Shown: in pieces, positions 6,901-13,412 of the stretch
How the letters are laid out: the number at the start of each line of letters is the position of its first letter
Numbering within the stretch: the stretch's first letter is position 1
NCBI GenBank assembly: GCA_027450105.1
Contig: DAIDKJ010000016.1
Coordinates: forward strand, 1 to 14,495
Source: Ferrovum sp.
GTDB lineage: Bacteria > Pseudomonadota > Gammaproteobacteria > Burkholderiales > Ferrovaceae
Reading direction: 5' to 3'
Length of the DNA: 14,495 nucleotides
Position numbers and translations under genes: made by a program
Notes under the pieces: model-generated
Database searches by the model: none
What the model was told of the DNA's origin: nothing
What the model saw: the letters and a program-made list of their open reading frames with translations, nothing else

Positions 6901-8185
6901 TACCCTGCTTCCCAAGGGGGGGCTCCAGGCCAAGCGGGGTGAAATCTATCTGGGCGAGCATCGCCCAGGGGCAGAACCCGAGGGGTTCGCCCTGACCGGA
7001 CTGCTCCGTCAGGCCGATTTGGATCAATGGCGCATGGTAATGGGAGAAGGGCACGCGGCGCTGGAGGAGAACGCAACGTCGGATGGAGCAAACCCTGTGT
7101 TTGGTCCCTTGACCCAGTTGAATCTGGTGATGGAGGACGTGCGTCTGGGCGGGCGTGTCTGGGGTCGGCATACGTTGCTTGCCACCGCCCAGGAAGGACG
7201 TTGGCAGGCTCATGTGGATGGCCCAGAGGCAGCAGGCGATATCACCTGGGTTCCGTCGGGAGTAGGATTGTTGCAGGGACATTTGAGCAAATTGTTCCTT
7301 CCTGGTGGTGGGCAGAATTCGCATCAGTCTGATCAGGCAGCCATTGACCTTGACGAAGAGTCGCGCATGCCTTCTGTGGATGTGGTGCTGGATAATTTTT
7401 CCGCCCATGGACGTTTTTGGGGAAAATTGATTCTGACCGGATTCAGGGAAGGAGCGATCTGGCACATTCAACACCTGGAATTGTCCCGGGACTCCGGGCA
7501 TCTGGTGGCGGACGGCCGCTGGTTGGCGCAACCACAACCCGAAACGCAGCTCAATTTTCAACTGGACTCCAGTGATCTGGGAAAATTGTTTGCGGACTCG
7601 GGGTATCCTCATCTAGTGGCCAGAGGGCATGGCACCATGCAGGGACAAGTGCACTGGCGTGGCAATCCTGAGGATTTTAGCTGGGGCAGGCTCAGTGGCA
7701 TGCTGGACCTGCAGTTGCATGACGGGCAATTTTCGAAGATCGAACCAGGGGGAGCAGGCCGTTTGATCGGGTTGCTCAGTTTGCAAAGCCTGCCAAGAAG
7801 GGTCACGCTTGACTTTCATGATATCTTTTCTGATGGGTTTGCCTTTGATACGCTCAGTAGCAAGGCGCAAATGGATCGTGGCATGATGACCTTGCACCAT
7901 TTCGACATGGCCGGACCGGCGGCACAAGTGGGTTTGACCGGAACCATCGATCTGGCTCGAGAAACTTCAAATCTGCTGGCGCGAGTGGATCCTGCGGTGG
8001 GCGGCAGCCTGTCTCTGGCCACTACGCTGGTGGGTGGGCCGGTCGCGGGGGCCGCCACGTATCTGGTCCAAAAATTACTAAAAAATCCGTTGGATAGCGC
8101 ACTTTCCCATGAGTACCGTATCGAGGGAAGTTGGGATGATCCACAAATCAAGCCTTCTTCTCGTGTGGAAGAAGGGGCTCCTTAA
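3944..8185 (+). CDS. yhdP: YhdP-family AsmA-like outer-membrane phospholipid transport protein
   Basis: This is a very large protein of 1413 residues; E. coli YhdP has 1266. One N-terminal membrane anchor spans about residues 14-38 (HALLWGGAVGVLLMALSWGG onward). A long periplasmic part follows, rich in repeated beta-strand segments typical of AsmA-like proteins, for example IEVGALHSVGFRWLPTIVLD, WPVLTGVQCQLLVRGAALTV and LQLHDGQFSKIEPGGAGRLI. The C-terminus LVGGPVAGAATYLVQKLL...IEGSWDDPQIKP is characteristic of YhdP. Family members TamB, YhdP and YdbH act in moving phospholipids from the inner to the outer membrane. The frame is open back to 3719, but that stretch overlaps ilvE and is not family-like, so I start at ATG 3944 (ATG 3947 is also possible). 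No ribosome binding site is visible. Two genes follow closely on the same strand. Confidence 0.93.
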   Translation: MMIYRHILHFSRHALLWGGAVGVLLMALSWGGLQWIILHHVDQYRAQLMSVFQQETGLQIEVGALHSVGFRWLPTIVLDQVTIEDPQGKPGLHLDRVEGRLSLLGLFQGRVDLQALLIDGPTLTLGRNALGQFFLSGIPLPQPQSGPSPFLDWLLHQGTIHITHATLYWQDDTLPASLLKLDQGELLLRNQGKHHALSLTFSPPQRLAAPVSLQADLYGSDLGQIGQWTGKVSAEAYQADLAALKQWVPALNQLQQAYGHLKLTVTLEPGQHWGGQADLDLHHVQGRLDPALNPLNLERVRGMISARMLDSGVEVSTGQLTLENEDHSLLTPPLDLHLIAEDTGGLLSLNQLHLDHLAELLGALPVPDSLRQQIFRADLKGNVSALEANWNGSLDKPENYQFKADFDHFQGRHASSSSAIQGFTGQLQADSEGGQFKGQGKDLLLGLAQVFAEPLWVRTFAADVTWKNRHAQTRVHFNQLTFSNEDLAGQVGGELTLGPAGPGEAHLTGELERASPMAIWRYVPLTVPQSTRDWLKRALIGGRGTQVRFEVKGDLQRFPFPQDHGGFFRVQAHIADAQLQYDPDWPVLTGVQCQLLVRGAALTVNATAAQSYGVQIRTAQARIEDLQADDTRLDIVGEVDAPLRESLGFIAHSPVAGYLGHGLDDFKGTGNGRLALAIQVPLSHAQATQVTGDYEFLNAELNGIALGIPPMTQLKGHLVFTEQRVNSQALSATILGGPATLQWFTSDDQRIHLLLQGTANAAELRKVYHHSVLNEVSGTARWQGALLFSRQRVDVQLDSSLNFLGEPVSLRLTRGTDGDLDLMLAGKTSPAALQRRYPYGWAKLMDGPLDWNGHVRWHAGQTEANLQGKGQMLQEPVVLQVVDAHDTLRADLTGHAPARSLGRLIGPDWARRLQGQTAYRLHLEQMGHDVLATLTSDLLGLAINYPRPFEKTRRDALPLEVRALLHGNDLTVDAKLGQWLGGHVLYTLLPKGGLQAKRGEIYLGEHRPGAEPEGFALTGLLRQADLDQWRMVMGEGHAALEENATSDGANPVFGPLTQLNLVMEDVRLGGRVWGRHTLLATAQEGRWQAHVDGPEAAGDITWVPSGVGLLQGHLSKLFLPGGGQNSHQSDQAAIDLDEESRMPSVDVVLDNFSAHGRFWGKLILTGFREGAIWHIQHLELSRDSGHLVADGRWLAQPQPETQLNFQLDSSDLGKLFADSGYPHLVARGHGTMQGQVHWRGNPEDFSWGRLSGMLDLQLHDGQFSKIEPGGAGRLIGLLSLQSLPRRVTLDFHDIFSDGFAFDTLSSKAQMDRGMMTLHHFDMAGPAAQVGLTGTIDLARETSNLLARVDPAVGGSLSLATTLVGGPVAGAATYLVQKLLKNPLDSALSHEYRIEGSWDDPQIKPSSRVEEGAP

Positions 8186-8206
8186 AGTTTTTTGAAGGAT
8201 ATCGGC

Positions 8207-9118
8207 ATGGCCTCACCAGTCACCAAATCAGCGCGCAAAATGGATTCCGGTTTTGGGAAAGCCAGGCCCTTGCCCGGCAGTTTTCGGGTGGCGGCCATCC
8301 AGATGGCTTCCGGGCCACAAGTCAGTTCCAACCTGGCGGAAGCCGAACGCCTGTTGCGCATGGCGGCCGACCAGGGAGCTTCCCTGGTGGGTTTGCCCGA
8401 GTACTTTCCCATCATGGGATTGCAGGAGGGCGACAAGGTCAAGGTGGCTGAGGCTTTTGGCAAAGGACCGATCCAGGAGTTTTTATCCCGCATGGCGCGT
8501 CGTTTTGGTTTGTGGATCGTGGGAGGTTCCATCCCTCTCAAAAGCAACGACCCCCAAAAAATATTGAACAGCACCCTGGTCATCGATCGAGAGGGTCATT
8601 GTGTGGCGCGCTACGACAAAATTCATTTGTTCAGTTTTCAGCGGGGTAACGAGCGCTATGAGGAGTCGCGTTCCATTGTGCCGGGTTCGGAGGTTGTTAC
8701 CCTGGATACGCCGTTTGGACGCATTGGCTTGTCCATCTGTTATGATTTGCGTTTTCCGGAATTGTACCGCGCGATGGGTGATGTGGACCTGATCTTCGTG
8801 CCCTCGGCCTTTACCGAAACCACCGGGCGTGCCCATTGGGAAACCCTGATTCGTGCCCGCGCAATCGAGAATCTGGCCTATGTGGTTGCTCCTGCTCAAG
8901 GTGGGTACCACATGAATGGACGCGAAACCCATGGCGCCTCCATGATCGTCGATCCATGGGGGATCATCCTGGATCAGTTGCCGCGAGGCTCCGGGATTGT
9001 CATTGCTGGTGTCAATCCGATCCATCAGGCGGAATTACGCGCCAGTCTTCCCGCCCTGAGCCATCGTACCTTGGGACTTCCGGATCCAAAAAAAAACCGC
9101 GTGGGCAAACTGGCCTGA
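8207..9118 (+). CDS. Carbon-nitrogen hydrolase, Nit1 / deaminated glutathione amidase type
   Basis: This is a nitrilase-superfamily amidase of 303 residues. The catalytic triad is visible as E65 (GLPEYF), K138 (YDKIHLF) and C178 (SICYDLRFPELYR). The block NGRETHGASMIVDPWG resembles Nit1 and YbeM, which hydrolyse deaminated glutathione, a damage product made by transaminases. The exact substrate here is inferred. ATG 8207 has AAGG eight bases upstream. It leaves an unusual extension of about 26 residues before FRVAAIQMASG, so ATG 8240 is a possible alternative. The gene starts 21 bases after yhdP and is followed by tldD 45 bases later, an order I recall from several proteobacteria. A run of nine A at 9088-9096 lies near the 3' end. 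Confidence 0.9.
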   Translation: MASPVTKSARKMDSGFGKARPLPGSFRVAAIQMASGPQVSSNLAEAERLLRMAADQGASLVGLPEYFPIMGLQEGDKVKVAEAFGKGPIQEFLSRMARRFGLWIVGGSIPLKSNDPQKILNSTLVIDREGHCVARYDKIHLFSFQRGNERYEESRSIVPGSEVVTLDTPFGRIGLSICYDLRFPELYRAMGDVDLIFVPSAFTETTGRAHWETLIRARAIENLAYVVAPAQGGYHMNGRETHGASMIVDPWGIILDQLPRGSGIVIAGVNPIHQAELRASLPALSHRTLGLPDPKKNRVGKLA

Positions 9119-9163
9119 GCATTCGATTTTGTTGCTCCATCACATTCTTTCAGGAACTTGACG

Positions 9164-10606
9164 ATGACCCCTTCGTCCCTCTCGGTGGCAGAAGCCACAC
9201 TATTAACGCCTTATGCGCTGGACCAGAGCGCATTGGAACGGATCTTTGGCCAGATCATGACCCATCAGGTGGATTACGCCGATTTATATTTTCAATACTG
9301 CCGCGCAGAAGGGTGGAATCTGGAGGAAGGCGTGGTCAAGTCGGGTACTTTTCACATCGAACAAGGTGTGGGCGTGCGTGCGATCAGTGGAGATAAAACC
9401 GCTTTTGCGTATTCTGATGACATCCAGTGGTCTTCCTTGCGGCAGGCGGCATTAGCAACGCGCGCCATCGCTCGCAGTGGGCAAGAGGGGCGCCAGTCCC
9501 TGTTGGGGTCCATACCGCAGCCCAAACCACTGTATCGGGCCCGGGACCCCTTGAATACGCTGGAAGATTCCAGCAAGGTTCGAGTATTGGAACAGTTGGA
9601 GCACTATGCCCGCGCTCTGGACTCGCGGATTACCCAGGTGATGGCTTCTCTGGCAGGCGAGTATGAAATCGTTCTCGTGGCCCGCAGCGATGGCCGGTTG
9701 AGCGCAGATTTACGACCTCTGGTGCGGGTTTCCATCCAGGTCATTGCCGAGCAGAATGGCGTGCGGGAACAGGGGTCTTCGGGTGGGGGTGGGCGTTTTG
9801 GCTATGACTACTTTACCGAGGCGGTTTTGCAGGAGTATGCCCAGCAGGCAGTGCACCAGGCCGTGACCAATCTGGAGGCCAAACCTGCTCCAGCGGGTCC
9901 GATGACCGTGGTGCTGGGCAGTGGGTGGCCGGGCATTTTGCTCCATGAGGCCATTGGACATGGTCTGGAAGGAGATTTCAATCGCAAAGGCTCTTCCGCC
10001 TTTGCCGGACGCTTGGGCGAGCGGGTGGCGGCAGCCGGGGTGACGGTGCTGGATGATGGAACCATTCCTGACCGGCGTGGATCCCTGACGCTAGATGATG
10101 AGGGTAATCCCACACAACGGACCGTTTTGATCGAGGATGGAATTCTCAAGGGCTATTTGCAGGATAGCCTCAATGCCCGCTTGATGGGCATGCAGCTGAC
10201 AGGAAACGGTCGCCGCGAGTCTTTTGCCCATATTCCGTTACCGCGCATGACCAACACCTACATGCTGGCGGGCAATCGGGACCCCCAGGAAATTCTGGCT
10301 TCGGTGGATCACGGAATCTATGCCCTCAATTTTGGAGGAGGGCAAGTGGATATCACCAGTGGAAAATTTGTATTTTCTGCCGCGGAAGCCTGGTTGATCG
10401 AAAAGGGTAAACTGGTTTGTCCGGTGAAAGGGGCCACACTGGTAGGCAACGGACCGGATGTGCTGACTCGAGTCTCCATGATCGGTAACGATATGAAACT
10501 GGATTCCGGTGTTGGAACCTGTGGCAAGGAAGGACAGAGTGTCCCCGTGGGTGTCGGTCAGCCCACCTTGCGTATTGATGGCCTGACCGTGGGGGGCACG
10601 GCCTGA
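9164..10606 (+). CDS. tldD: TldD metalloprotease subunit
   Basis: This is the 480-residue TldD subunit of the TldD/TldE zinc protease. In E. coli the pair matures microcin B17, degrades the antitoxin CcdA and cleaves unfolded peptides. The catalytic motif HEAIGHGLEGD has H261, E262 and H265, and the conserved C419 in VCPVKGATLVGNGPDVL is the likely third metal ligand. Other family blocks are YADLYFQYCRAEGWNLEEG, EQGVGVRAISGDKTAFAYS and LPRMTNTYMLAG. ATG 9164 has AGGA eight bases before it and is preferred over TTG 9158. The partner TldE (PmbA) is not in the window. It is the last gene of the yhdP group. Confidence 0.96.
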   Translation: MTPSSLSVAEATLLTPYALDQSALERIFGQIMTHQVDYADLYFQYCRAEGWNLEEGVVKSGTFHIEQGVGVRAISGDKTAFAYSDDIQWSSLRQAALATRAIARSGQEGRQSLLGSIPQPKPLYRARDPLNTLEDSSKVRVLEQLEHYARALDSRITQVMASLAGEYEIVLVARSDGRLSADLRPLVRVSIQVIAEQNGVREQGSSGGGGRFGYDYFTEAVLQEYAQQAVHQAVTNLEAKPAPAGPMTVVLGSGWPGILLHEAIGHGLEGDFNRKGSSAFAGRLGERVAAAGVTVLDDGTIPDRRGSLTLDDEGNPTQRTVLIEDGILKGYLQDSLNARLMGMQLTGNGRRESFAHIPLPRMTNTYMLAGNRDPQEILASVDHGIYALNFGGGQVDITSGKFVFSAAEAWLIEKGKLVCPVKGATLVGNGPDVLTRVSMIGNDMKLDSGVGTCGKEGQSVPVGVGQPTLRIDGLTVGGTA

Positions 10607-10636
10607 AGCGGTCAAGCGATAAGCCCCGTCTTTTGT

Positions 10637-10642
10637 TAGAAT
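10637..10642 (+). promoter_or_regulatory. Probable -10 element of the aroG promoter
   Basis: TAGAAT in TTGTTAGAATGGCAGGCTTT lies 48 bases before ATG 10691, in the 84-base gap after tldD. The likely transcription start is near 10649. No good -35 box is seen; TCAAGC at 10612 is poorly matched and 19 bases away. No clear terminator for tldD precedes it, so read-through from upstream is possible. Confidence 0.5.
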
Positions 10643-10652
10643 GGCAGGCTTT

Positions 10653-10694
10653 ATGATGAATTTTTGCTCCCCAAACAGGGCGCCGATACCATGA
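10653..10694 (+). other. Tiny leader ORF overlapping the aroG start (ATGA)
   Basis: A 13-codon ORF, MMNFCSPNRAPIP, starts a few bases after the predicted transcription start. It stops in the TGA that overlaps aroG ATG 10691 (ATGA). CAGG lies four bases before its first ATG, a weak ribosome binding site. It has one Phe codon and no Tyr or Trp, so it does not look like a classical aromatic attenuator peptide. It could couple translation into aroG; untested. Confidence 0.3.
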
Positions 10695-11776
10695 CCCCAT
10701 CCTCCCTTCAGCGCACGGATGATTTGCGAATTCGCGAAATCAAGGAACTCCTGCCGCCCATTCACTTGCTGCGCGAATTTCCCCTGACCCCTCCTGCCTC
10801 AACAGTGGTGCATGAAACCCGGCAAGGCATTCATCAAATCCTTCATGGCGCGGATGACCGCTTGCTGGTTATCGTGGGCCCCTGTTCCATCCATGATGCC
10901 AAAGCCGCGCTGGAATACGCCCGTCATCTCAAGCAGGTGAAAGCACAATGGGCCTCGGAATTGCTGATCGTGATGCGGGTCTATTTTGAAAAACCGCGTA
11001 CCACGGTGGGTTGGAAAGGTTTGATCAACGACCCATTCCTGGATGGAAGTTTCCAGATCAACGAAGGCCTGCGTCTGGCCCGGGGCTTGCTGCTGGATAT
11101 CAATGCGCTCGGGGTTCCGGCGGGGACCGAGTTTCTGGATCTCATTACACCCCAATACTTTGCTGATCTGATTAGTTGGGGGGCAATTGGGGCGCGCACA
11201 ACCGAAAGCCAGGTGCATCGTGAATTGGCCTCCGGACTTTCCTGCCCTGTAGGTTTCAAAAACGGGACGGATGGTAATTTGCGCATTGCAGTGGACGCCA
11301 TTCGTGCGGCGCAACAGCCTCACCACTTTCTATCGGTCACCAAAGCGGGCCATTCGGCGATTGTGGCCACCAATGGCAACGAAGATTGTCACGTGATTCT
11401 GCGGGGTGGTAAACACCCCAATTTCGATGCCACCCATGTGGACCTGGCAGCACGCGAACTCTCCGCTGCGGCCCTGGCGGCTCGGGTCATGATCGATGCC
11501 AGTCATGCCAATAGTCAAAAGGATCCGCTCAAACAGTTGCAGGTTGCCGACAACATTGCAGCCCAACTCCAACAGGGCGAGCAACGCATCATGGGGGTCA
11601 TGATCGAAAGCAATCTTCTGGGGGGGCGTCAGGATCTTGTTGCCGGTCATCCCCTGGAATATGGAAAAAGTATTACTGACGCCTGTATTTCCATCGAAGA
11701 CACTCTTCCGATCTTGCAACAACTGGGAGAGGCGGTCCGTGCGCGTCGGTTTCGTTCACTCGCTGTGGAGAATTGA
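10691..11776 (+). CDS. aroG: 3-deoxy-7-phosphoheptulonate (DAHP) synthase, type I
   Basis: This is a class I DAHP synthase of 361 residues (E. coli AroG has 350). It condenses phosphoenolpyruvate and erythrose 4-phosphate in the first step of the shikimate pathway. The N-terminus DDLRIREIKELLPPIHLLREFPLT matches the AroF/AroG/AroH group. GPCSIHD sits at residues 63-69, with the metal-binding C65. EKPRTTVGWKGLINDP, GAIGARTTESQVHRELASGLS, GFKNGTDGN, DASHANSQKDP and ESNLLGGRQ are further blocks. Which aromatic amino acid inhibits it cannot be told, so the symbol denotes the family. ATG 10691 is chosen over TTG 10664 because it fits the family length; the site before it, AGGG, is weak. The DUF4337 gene starts three bases after its stop. 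Confidence 0.93.
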   Translation: MTPSSLQRTDDLRIREIKELLPPIHLLREFPLTPPASTVVHETRQGIHQILHGADDRLLVIVGPCSIHDAKAALEYARHLKQVKAQWASELLIVMRVYFEKPRTTVGWKGLINDPFLDGSFQINEGLRLARGLLLDINALGVPAGTEFLDLITPQYFADLISWGAIGARTTESQVHRELASGLSCPVGFKNGTDGNLRIAVDAIRAAQQPHHFLSVTKAGHSAIVATNGNEDCHVILRGGKHPNFDATHVDLAARELSAAALAARVMIDASHANSQKDPLKQLQVADNIAAQLQQGEQRIMGVMIESNLLGGRQDLVAGHPLEYGKSITDACISIEDTLPILQQLGEAVRARRFRSLAVEN

Positions 11777-11779
11777 GGC

Positions 11780-12364
11780 ATGGAAGAGCATTTTCATGTG
11801 CACGGTGCCCATGAACATGAATTGGAGCATGTGGCCACCGGTCATGAGGGTTCTGGTCATCACGGGGTCACATTGGCCCAGCAGGTGGCCATTTTTACCG
11901 CAGTTCTGGCCGCATTGGGTGCAGTAGTCAGTTATCTTGGCGGTAACACGCAAAACGAGGCCCTGATTCACAAGAATGATGCCGTTTTGTTCAAGGCTCA
12001 TGCCAGTGACCAATGGAGTTTTTACCAGGCCAAGAGTGCCAAGGGACATCTCATGACATTGGCCATGGAATTATCTCCACCCGAGCGGCGTGAGCACTAC
12101 AAGGCAGAGTTGGAACGCTATGAGCAGGAAAAAAAGGAAATCAAGCTCAAGGCTGAGGAATTTGAAGAAAAGTCGCGACATGAAAGCGAGTTGGCAGAAA
12201 AAGCCTTTCACCCGCATCACATACTCGCCTTGGCCATGACGTTCATTCAGATTGCCATCGCCCTGGCCTCTGTCACAGCCCTGACCAATCGGCGCTGGCT
12301 CCTTATTCCCGCTGGCTTCGGGGCCTTGGTGGGCTGTGCCATGGCCGTTTTTGCCTATCTGTGA
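11780..12364 (+). CDS. DUF4337 membrane protein with His-rich N-terminus
   Basis: This is a 194-residue protein of a family without assigned function. The first 28 residues carry nine histidines (HFHVHGAHEHELEH...HH) and are acidic. A membrane segment follows at about residues 34-56 (VAIFTAVLAALGAVVSYLGG). The next block, NTQNEALIHKNDAV...ASDQWSFYQAKSAKGHL, is the recognisable DUF4337 core. A highly charged, probably coiled-coil stretch covers about residues 95-135. Two further hydrophobic segments, near residues 145-165 and 172-193, end the protein. Family members often begin with a His/Glu-rich stretch, so metal binding is possible but unproven. ATG 11780 has GGAG nine bases upstream and lies three bases after aroG. 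It sits between aroG and accA; its role there is unknown. Confidence 0.85.
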   Translation: MEEHFHVHGAHEHELEHVATGHEGSGHHGVTLAQQVAIFTAVLAALGAVVSYLGGNTQNEALIHKNDAVLFKAHASDQWSFYQAKSAKGHLMTLAMELSPPERREHYKAELERYEQEKKEIKLKAEEFEEKSRHESELAEKAFHPHHILALAMTFIQIAIALASVTALTNRRWLLIPAGFGALVGCAMAVFAYL

Positions 12365-12444
12365 TGTCTTCGAATATGCTGGTGGTGCCCTGCCCACAAC
12401 GCGATTGTTCAAACCGGTCGGCTCTTGAGGAACAGGATCGATGA
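12364..12444 (+). other. 26-codon ORF bridging DUF4337 and accA with overlaps at both ends
   Basis: ATG 12364 overlaps the DUF4337 stop (TGATG). The frame stays open for 26 codons and ends in TGA 12442-12444, which overlaps accA ATG 12441 (ATGA). The peptide starts MSSNMLVVPCPQRDC, continues with a polar tail ending EEQDR, and has two cysteines. No Shine-Dalgarno sequence precedes it; a second ATG lies in frame at 12376. It may be a coupling ORF that carries ribosomes across the gap into accA, or it may be chance. No homology is claimed. Confidence 0.35.
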
Positions 12445-13412
12445 AAACAGTTTTTCTCGAATTTGAGCAGCCCATCGGGGAACTCGAGGCAAAGATCGAA
12501 GAACTGCGATTCGTGCAGGAAGATTCTGCCGTGGATATTTCGCAGGAGATCGAGCGCTTGCAAAAGAAAAGCCAGTCTCTCACCAAAGAGATCTATGCGG
12601 GTTTGAAATCCTGGCAAATTGCCCAAGTGGCCCGTCACAGTCAGCGTCCATACACGCTGGATTACATCGAGGCGCTCTTTTCTGATTTCGATGAACTGCA
12701 CGGTGACCGGGCTTTTTCGGACGATCCTGCCATCGTAGGCGGAATCGCGCGTTTTGGCGATCGTCCAGTCATGATCATCGGGCACCAAAAAGGACGCGAT
12801 ACCAAGGATCGAATTTATCGCAATTTTGGCCAGGCACGCCCGGAGGGTTACCGCAAGGCCTTACGCCTGATGCGACTGGCCGAAAAATTTTCCCTCCCCA
12901 TTCTCACCTTTATCGACACACCGGGGGCTTACCCCGGCATTGGCGCCGAGGAACGCGGTCAGTCCGAGGCCATTGGGCGCAACTTGTATGAGATGGCGGC
13001 CCTCAAAACACCCATTATCTGCACTGTGATTGGAGAAGGGGGCTCGGGCGGTGCCTTGGCCATCGGCGTGGGGGATCAGATGCTGATGTTGCAGTATTCG
13101 ATTTATTCCGTCATTTCACCCGAGGGCTGTGCGGCAATTCTCTGGAAAACCCCGGAAAAAACCAGCGAGGCGGCAGAAGCCCTGGGGATCACCTCCGCAC
13201 GGCTGAAATCCTTGGGGTTGGTGGATAAGATCGTGCCAGAACCTTTGGGTGGGGCGCATCGCGATTCCGCCATGATGGCTCAGAATCTCAAACGTGCGCT
13301 GCAAGATGCGTTGAAGCAGGTGGATTCCATTGCAACCATGGACGAGCTGTTGGATCGTCGGTACGAACGTTTGATGGGGTATGGAAAATTCAAGGAATCC
13401 CGAAAAGACTGA
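12441..13412 (+). CDS. accA: Acetyl-CoA carboxylase carboxyltransferase subunit alpha
   Basis: This is a 323-residue protein (E. coli AccA has 319) that matches the family along its whole length. With AccD it forms the carboxyltransferase that moves the carboxyl group from biotin to acetyl-CoA, giving malonyl-CoA for fatty-acid synthesis. Landmarks are FLEFEQPIGELEAKIEEL, SWQIAQVARHSQRPYTLDYI, FDELHGDRAFSDDPAIVGGI, MIIGHQKGRDTKDRI, FIDTPGAYPGIGAEERGQSE, the oxyanion-site glycines GEGGSGGALAIGVGD from residue 198, and ISPEGCAAILWK. GAGGA lies nine bases before ATG 12441. accD is not in the window. The 3' end overlaps the tilS start by 32 bases. Confidence 0.97.
   Translation: MKTVFLEFEQPIGELEAKIEELRFVQEDSAVDISQEIERLQKKSQSLTKEIYAGLKSWQIAQVARHSQRPYTLDYIEALFSDFDELHGDRAFSDDPAIVGGIARFGDRPVMIIGHQKGRDTKDRIYRNFGQARPEGYRKALRLMRLAEKFSLPILTFIDTPGAYPGIGAEERGQSEAIGRNLYEMAALKTPIICTVIGEGGSGGALAIGVGDQMLMLQYSIYSVISPEGCAAILWKTPEKTSEAAEALGITSARLKSLGLVDKIVPEPLGGAHRDSAMMAQNLKRALQDALKQVDSIATMDELLDRRYERLMGYGKFKESRKD

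Noticed and set aside
6836..7612. 258-codon ORF antisense to yhdP
   Set aside because: No recognisable domain, no ribosome binding site, and fully explained as a shadow of yhdP.
10621..10652. AAGCC / GGCTT inverted repeat before aroG as a terminator
   Set aside because: The stem is only about five pairs with a loop of over 20 bases, and it overlaps the -10 element. There is no following T-run.
12303..12788. 161-codon minus-strand ORF over DUF4337 and accA
   Set aside because: It is antisense to the highly conserved accA N-terminus and has no motif or ribosome binding site.
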